Positions 60,549 through 64,000 of a stretch of DNA of 64,000 nt are shown here, piece after piece (position 1 is the first letter of the stretch; each line of letters starts with the position of its first letter). Made by a program: the position numbers and the translations under genes. The notes beneath the pieces are model-generated. The model was not told the DNA's origin. It made no database searches and saw nothing but the letters and a program-made list of their open reading frames with translations. The stretch is taken from positions 124,001-188,000 of the forward strand of contig JBJEJA010000028.1 of assembly GCA_051877575.1 (NCBI GenBank), in the 5' to 3' direction. This DNA comes from UBA2882 sp051877575. GTDB lineage: Bacteria; Bacillota; Clostridia; Lachnospirales; Lachnospiraceae.

Positions 60549-62183
60549 ATGGACGTTTCTATTTTATTATCTATGGCAGGTGGATTGGGATTATTCCTGT
60601 TCGGTATGCATACCATGAGCGAGGCAATTGAAAAAGCGGCAGGAGCAAAGCTCAGGAGCATATTGGAGTTTTTCACCACAAATCGTTTTACGGGAATGCT
60701 GGTCGGAGTCATCTTTACGGCGATCATCCAGTCATCATCCGCATGTACCGTTATGGTTGTCAGCTTTGTCAATTCTGGATTGATGAATCTGTATCAGGCT
60801 GCAGGTGTCATTTTCGGTGCCAATATCGGTACTACCGTAACATCACAGCTTGTATCATTTAATCTTTCGGAATATGCTCCGATCTTTTTGCTGGTCGGTG
60901 CAGTCTGTGTCATGTTTTGTAAAAATCCGAAAATTGTGAAGATTGCAGAGGTAATTTTGGGCTTCGGTGTTTTATTTACCGGATTGAGCAGTATGAGCTC
61001 TGCCATGAGCGGTTTGAGAGATGTTCCTGCCGTAGTCAATCTGCTGCAGTCACTGGAAAGCCCGTTCCTGGCAGTGATCGTCGGAACGGTTTTGACAGCC
61101 GTTATCCAGAGTTCTTCCGTTACGGTCAGCATTGTTCTGCTGATGTGTAATCAGGGTCTTTTGGAACTGCCCATCTGTCTGTATATTATCTTGGGTTGTA
61201 ATATCGGTGCCTGTGCTTCGGCGCTGTTAGCTTCCTTTGCGGGGAAAAAAGATGCCAAGAGAGCGGCGATGATCCACTTCCTGTTCAATGTGATCGGAAC
61301 GATCATTGTTTATATTATTTTCAAACTGGGTATGCCGGGAGTTATCGAATTGTTGCACAGAGTATCGGGAGATAATCCGGGACGTTGCGTTGCCAATGCA
61401 CATACCATGGTCAAAATCTTCCAGGTAATCCTTTTGCTGCCGTTCTCCACATGGATCGTCAAATTGACTTATCTGTTTGTTCCGGGTGAAGATAAAGCGG
61501 TAAATTACAGAGAAAATTATCAGTTGAAATATATCGGTGATAAGGTTGTCTTCAATCCGGCCACGGCGGTAGTGGATGTGATGAAGGAAGTAGAGCGTAT
61601 GGCGAATCTTGCCAATGAAAACCTGAATCGTGCCATGAATGCGCTGATCACCCTTGATCATGAAGATATCGAAGAAGTATACGAGGTAGAGAAAAATATT
61701 AATTTCCTGAACAAGTCCATTACCGATTATCTTGTTAAGATCAATCAGACTACGCTTCCCATTGAAGATTTAAAGAGTCTGGGCGCGTTGTTCCATGTGG
61801 TAAATGATATCGAGCGGATCGGAGATCATGCCGAGAATGTGGCGGATGCGGCAAAACGCAGGGAAGAGATCAATGTAAGCTTCAGTAAAGAGGCCATCAA
61901 AGAATTGGGCGATATGCTGAATATGGTAAATGCCATTGTGCAGTTTGCGGTGGATACGCTCCATGATGTTTCGGATGAGCATGTGGAGGATATTATGCGG
62001 CTGGAAGATGCGGTGGATGAGAAGGAACGGGAATTACAGCAGGCGCATGTGGACAGGCTGACCCGGAACGAATGTACACCGGAGGCAGGAATGCTTTACT
62101 CGGATATTGTTTCCGGCTTAGAGCGTGTGGCGGATCATGCCACGAATATTGTGCTTTATTTGAATAAAGCGGAAGAATCATAA
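60549..62183 (+). CDS. Na+/phosphate cotransporter family protein with PhoU-like domain (copy 3)
   Basis: 544 residues, with membrane repeats carrying IIQSSSACTVMVVS and VIQSSSVTVSIVL, GANIGTTVTSQ and GCNIGACASAL. The second repeat has VTV in place of ATT, a small change from the usual motif. The C-terminal PhoU-like helices (VMKEVERMANLANENL; LFHVVNDIERIGDHAENVAD; DIVSGLERVADHATNIV) match the other copies. The ribosome binding site before ATG 60549 is weak (CAGGTAAA), overlapping the GTAAA repeats. Confidence 0.92.
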   Translation: MDVSILLSMAGGLGLFLFGMHTMSEAIEKAAGAKLRSILEFFTTNRFTGMLVGVIFTAIIQSSSACTVMVVSFVNSGLMNLYQAAGVIFGANIGTTVTSQLVSFNLSEYAPIFLLVGAVCVMFCKNPKIVKIAEVILGFGVLFTGLSSMSSAMSGLRDVPAVVNLLQSLESPFLAVIVGTVLTAVIQSSSVTVSIVLLMCNQGLLELPICLYIILGCNIGACASALLASFAGKKDAKRAAMIHFLFNVIGTIIVYIIFKLGMPGVIELLHRVSGDNPGRCVANAHTMVKIFQVILLLPFSTWIVKLTYLFVPGEDKAVNYRENYQLKYIGDKVVFNPATAVVDVMKEVERMANLANENLNRAMNALITLDHEDIEEVYEVEKNINFLNKSITDYLVKINQTTLPIEDLKSLGALFHVVNDIERIGDHAENVADAAKRREEINVSFSKEAIKELGDMLNMVNAIVQFAVDTLHDVSDEHVEDIMRLEDAVDEKERELQQAHVDRLTRNECTPEAGMLYSDIVSGLERVADHATNIVLYLNKAEES

Positions 62184-62196
62184 CAAAATCTGGTAG

Positions 62197-62224
62197 TTGA
62201 CGAATTCTATTCATGTGTTATAAT
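62197..62224 (+). promoter_or_regulatory. Promoter of NlpC/P60 hydrolase gene
   Basis: TTGACG (62197-62202), a 16-bp spacer and TATAAT (62219-62224) with TGT just before it. Confidence 0.75.
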
Positions 62225-62229
62225 TGATT

Positions 62230-62276
62230 TGTAACATTTGTAACAAATATGTAATAATTTTAAATGAGATTGTAAT
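62230..62276 (+). promoter_or_regulatory. WalR-box-like repeats before NlpC/P60 gene
   Basis: TGTAAC (62230), TGTAAC (62239), TGTAAT (62250) and TGTAAT (62271). The pair at 62239 and 62250 fits TGTWAH-N5-TGTWAH, the WalR consensus for wall hydrolase genes. They overlap or follow the expected transcription start, which would suit repression. Confidence 0.5.
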
Positions 62277-62289
62277 AAGGATAGAATTT

Positions 62290-63441
62290 ATGAAAAATAA
62301 AGTATTCAGAGTTTTATTAACAATAGCAATTCTTGCTTGTGCGACGGAAACAGTCGTTTATGCAAGCGGAGCAGGAGTATCTCTGGCTGATTTGAATGTG
62401 GGAGCGGCAACGGTTTTGGAAAACGGTACAACACAGAGTGCAGACGCATCCGCACAGTATCCGGGTGCGGTAGAAGAAACGGCTGCTTCGGATGAAGTTA
62501 TGATATCGGCGGGAGCGGCTTTTGTTGCCGAGGTTGTTCCGGAAGGGCTGGAAGAGACGGAGGAAGAAACGTCAGACAGCGAAGAGGAAAATGTCGGCGG
62601 GGCCTATGGTTATACCAATCTTGGGATTGCAAGAGTTGAGGACCATCTGAATGTCCGCGAGACGGCAGATGATAACAGTAAGATCGTAGGAAAGATGAGT
62701 AACGATTCCGGTTGTGAGATTTTGGAGATCGTGGGAAATAAAGCACACATTGTATCCGGCTCTGTAGAAGGTTATGTTTCTACCGATTATTTGTTGATGG
62801 GAGACGGAGCGTTTGCATATGCAAAGCAGATTGTGAAAAAGCTGGCTACGGTTTCCGCAGACGGATTAAAGGTAAGAAGCGTTCCGAGTCTGGACGGACC
62901 GGTAGTTAATTTGGTAGCTTACGGCGAGGAATTGGAAGTAATCGAAGAACTGGATGGCTGGGTCAAGGTGCTTTACGATGATCAGGAAGCCTACGTCAGC
63001 GCAGATTACGTAACCGTCGGAGAAAATTTGAAAACCGCATTGAATATGACGGAATTCCTTTACGGAGCAGGTGTTTCCGACGTAAGAGTCGAGCTTTGTG
63101 AATATGCGAAACAGTTTTTGGGCAATCCGTATGTCTGGGGCGGAACCAGCCTGACCAAAGGTGCCGACTGTTCCGGTTTTGTAATGAGCGTCTATGCAAA
63201 ATATGGTATTTCCCTGCCTCATTCTTCCAGAGCACAGGCAACCATGGGAACCGGTATCAGCATGTCCGAGGCCAAACCGGGAGATCTGGTATTTTATTCC
63301 AAGGGAGGCAGGATCAATCACGTTGCTATCTACATCGGCGGCGGACAGGTTATCCATGCGAGCAGTCCCAAAACAGGAATCCGTATTACCAGTGCATATT
63401 ACAGGACACCTACGGCCGTCAGAAGATTGATACAGGATTAA
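62290..63441 (+). CDS. Secreted SH3b-SH3b-NlpC/P60 peptidoglycan endopeptidase
   Basis: 383 residues from ATG 62290 (AAGGAT upstream); an in-frame start at 62224 overlaps the promoter and is rejected. It has a signal peptide (about 1-27), an acidic linker, two bacterial SH3 domains (VEDHLNVRETADDNSKIVG; VSADGLKVRSVPSLDGPVV) that bind wall peptides, and a C-terminal NlpC/P60 cysteine peptidase with Cys294 (GADCSGFV), His344 (INHVAIYIG) and His356 (VIHASSP). It cuts D-Glu-to-diamino-acid bonds in stem peptides. Confidence 0.93.
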   Translation: MKNKVFRVLLTIAILACATETVVYASGAGVSLADLNVGAATVLENGTTQSADASAQYPGAVEETAASDEVMISAGAAFVAEVVPEGLEETEEETSDSEEENVGGAYGYTNLGIARVEDHLNVRETADDNSKIVGKMSNDSGCEILEIVGNKAHIVSGSVEGYVSTDYLLMGDGAFAYAKQIVKKLATVSADGLKVRSVPSLDGPVVNLVAYGEELEVIEELDGWVKVLYDDQEAYVSADYVTVGENLKTALNMTEFLYGAGVSDVRVELCEYAKQFLGNPYVWGGTSLTKGADCSGFVMSVYAKYGISLPHSSRAQATMGTGISMSEAKPGDLVFYSKGGRINHVAIYIGGGQVIHASSPKTGIRITSAYYRTPTAVRRLIQD

Positions 63442-63444
63442 TAC

Positions 63445-63473
63445 TTTACAACTTATAAAAATCATGATATAAT
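63445..63473 (+). promoter_or_regulatory. Promoter of rpsO
   Basis: TTTACA (63445-63450), a 17-bp spacer and TATAAT (63468-63473) with TGA just before it: a very strong extended -10 promoter. The leader is about 85 nt. Confidence 0.8.
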
Positions 63474-63489
63474 CTGTTTTGTGTGAATT

Positions 63490-63545
63490 TTAACCGGCAC
63501 TCAGATGCGGGAGACTCCAACCCGATTCTTAGTCCGGCCGGATGA
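63490..63545 (+). ncRNA. Structured leader of rpsO (candidate S15-binding RNA)
   Basis: CCGGC (63494) pairs with GCCGG (63537-63541), enclosing about 38 bases with further short helices (CGGGAG.., TTGG..). Autogenous S15 leaders are known in Firmicutes; I cannot confirm the class by eye. Confidence 0.45.
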
Positions 63546-63563
63546 AAACAAGGAGGATTAGAA

Positions 63564-63830
63564 ATGATTTCGAAAGAAAAGAAACAGGCAATTATCAAAG
63601 AGTACGCCAGAACAGAAGGCGACACAGGTTCACCTGAGGTTCAGGTAGCTGTATTGACAGCAAGAATTCAGGAGTTAACAGACCATTTAAAGGATCATCC
63701 GAAGGATCATCATTCCAGAAGAGGTATGCTGAAAATGGTTGGTCAGAGAAGAGGTTTACTTGCATACTTAAAGAAAACTGATATTGAAAGATACCGTGCT
63801 CTGATCGAAAGACTTGGACTTAGAAAATAA
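63564..63830 (+). CDS. rpsO: 30S ribosomal protein S15
   Basis: 88 residues, the standard size. It has TEGDTGSPEVQVAVLTARI, LTDHLKDHPKDHHSRRGML and RRGLLAYLKKTDIERYRALI. AGGAGG precedes the ATG. S15 binds 16S rRNA early in assembly of the platform. Confidence 0.98.
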   Translation: MISKEKKQAIIKEYARTEGDTGSPEVQVAVLTARIQELTDHLKDHPKDHHSRRGMLKMVGQRRGLLAYLKKTDIERYRALIERLGLRK

Positions 63831-63846
63831 TGATGATAATCATAAG

Positions 63847-63873
63847 AGGACGGATGATATATCCGTCCTTTTG
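63847..63873 (+). terminator. Terminator after rpsO
   Basis: AGGACGGAT pairs perfectly with ATCCGTCCT around a 5-base loop, followed by TTTG. The T run is short, so read-through into the next gene is possible. Confidence 0.75.
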
Positions 63874-63882
63874 TGTAATCAT

Positions 63883-63964
63883 AGGCAGAAGAATATTGCC
63901 GAGACCACTGATGTGCATACAAAACCGTTTGTGGGTACATCAGTAGTTTTGGCGGCTTCTGCCT
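63883..63964 (+). promoter_or_regulatory. Long hairpin leader before probable pnp
   Basis: AGGCAGAAG (63883) pairs with CTTCTGCCT (63956-63964), and inside it a 17-base arm beginning GCCGAGACC pairs with the arm ending GTTTTGGC. No T run follows. A GGAG site (63988) is followed by AT at the window edge (63999-64000), fitting the start of the next gene, usually pnp after rpsO. Confidence 0.65.
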
Positions 63965-64000
63965 GATCAATAAATGTAAAAAGAAAAGGAGAAAAGCTAT

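Noticed and set aside
62224..62289. 22-residue extension of the NlpC/P60 protein
   Set aside because: It overlaps the promoter and the TGTAAC repeats. The signal peptide starts properly at ATG 62290, behind AAGGAT.

Overview
The window looks like a chromosomal segment of a motile, low-to-mid GC Gram-positive anaerobe of the class Clostridia, most likely Lachnospiraceae. The reasons are a PolC-type replicase, the Firmicute-style clusters rpsB-tsf, pyrH-frr-uppS-cdsA-dxr-rseP...ispG-polC, rimP-nusA-ylxR-ylxQ-infB-rbfA-nrnA-truB-ribF and rpsO-(pnp), AGGAGG-type ribosome binding sites, lipoprotein signal peptides, and a motility sigma factor next to FapA. Every gene I can support lies on the + strand. 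I saw no insertion sequence, prophage or CRISPR array.

Layout. 1-3.8 kb: the end of a flagellar/motility operon (sigma factor, FapA, small membrane-linked proteins). 3.8-5.8 kb: rpsB and tsf with their own promoter and terminator. 5.9-8.6 kb: an EAL-domain c-di-GMP phosphodiesterase and a cytidylate-kinase-like protein. 8.7-13.5 kb: a complete branched-chain amino acid ABC importer (livJHMGF). 13.7-17.5 kb: a chemoreceptor, a polysaccharide deacetylase and a bactofilin. 17.5-30.7 kb: pyrH, frr, uppS, cdsA, dxr, rseP, ispG and polC, with a PP2C phosphatase/Ser-Thr kinase pair sitting between rseP and ispG. 30.9-33 kb: PhoH-family ATPase and an HD-domain protein.

33-52 kb is a large phosphate block. 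It begins with an unusual operon: a lipoprotein fusing a binding-protein domain to a VWA domain, XpaC-like, a second anchored binding protein, TelA, a PstS-like lipoprotein whose two halves are in swapped (circularly permuted) order, a Na/Pi cotransporter, polyphosphate kinase and CorA. After a tRNA-Glu gene come pstSCAB-phoU, a second Na/Pi cotransporter and a PhoB/PhoR-like two-component pair. A third Na/Pi cotransporter lies at 60.5 kb. Direct repeats of TTTACA/TTTTAC (or the complement GTAAA) at 11-bp spacing, which look like PhoP/PhoB boxes, precede phoH, the unusual operon, pstS and two of the Na/Pi cotransporter genes. This suggests one phosphate-starvation regulon that joins uptake, polyphosphate storage, Mg2+ uptake and an undescribed TelA/XpaC envelope module.

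52-60.4 kb is the rimP-to-ribF translation operon. 60.5-64 kb holds the third Na/Pi cotransporter, an SH3b-NlpC/P60 wall hydrolase, rpsO, and a long structured leader that runs into what is probably pnp at the window edge.

All calls are from reading the sequence and translations. No database search was run, so family names rest on recognised motifs and gene order.
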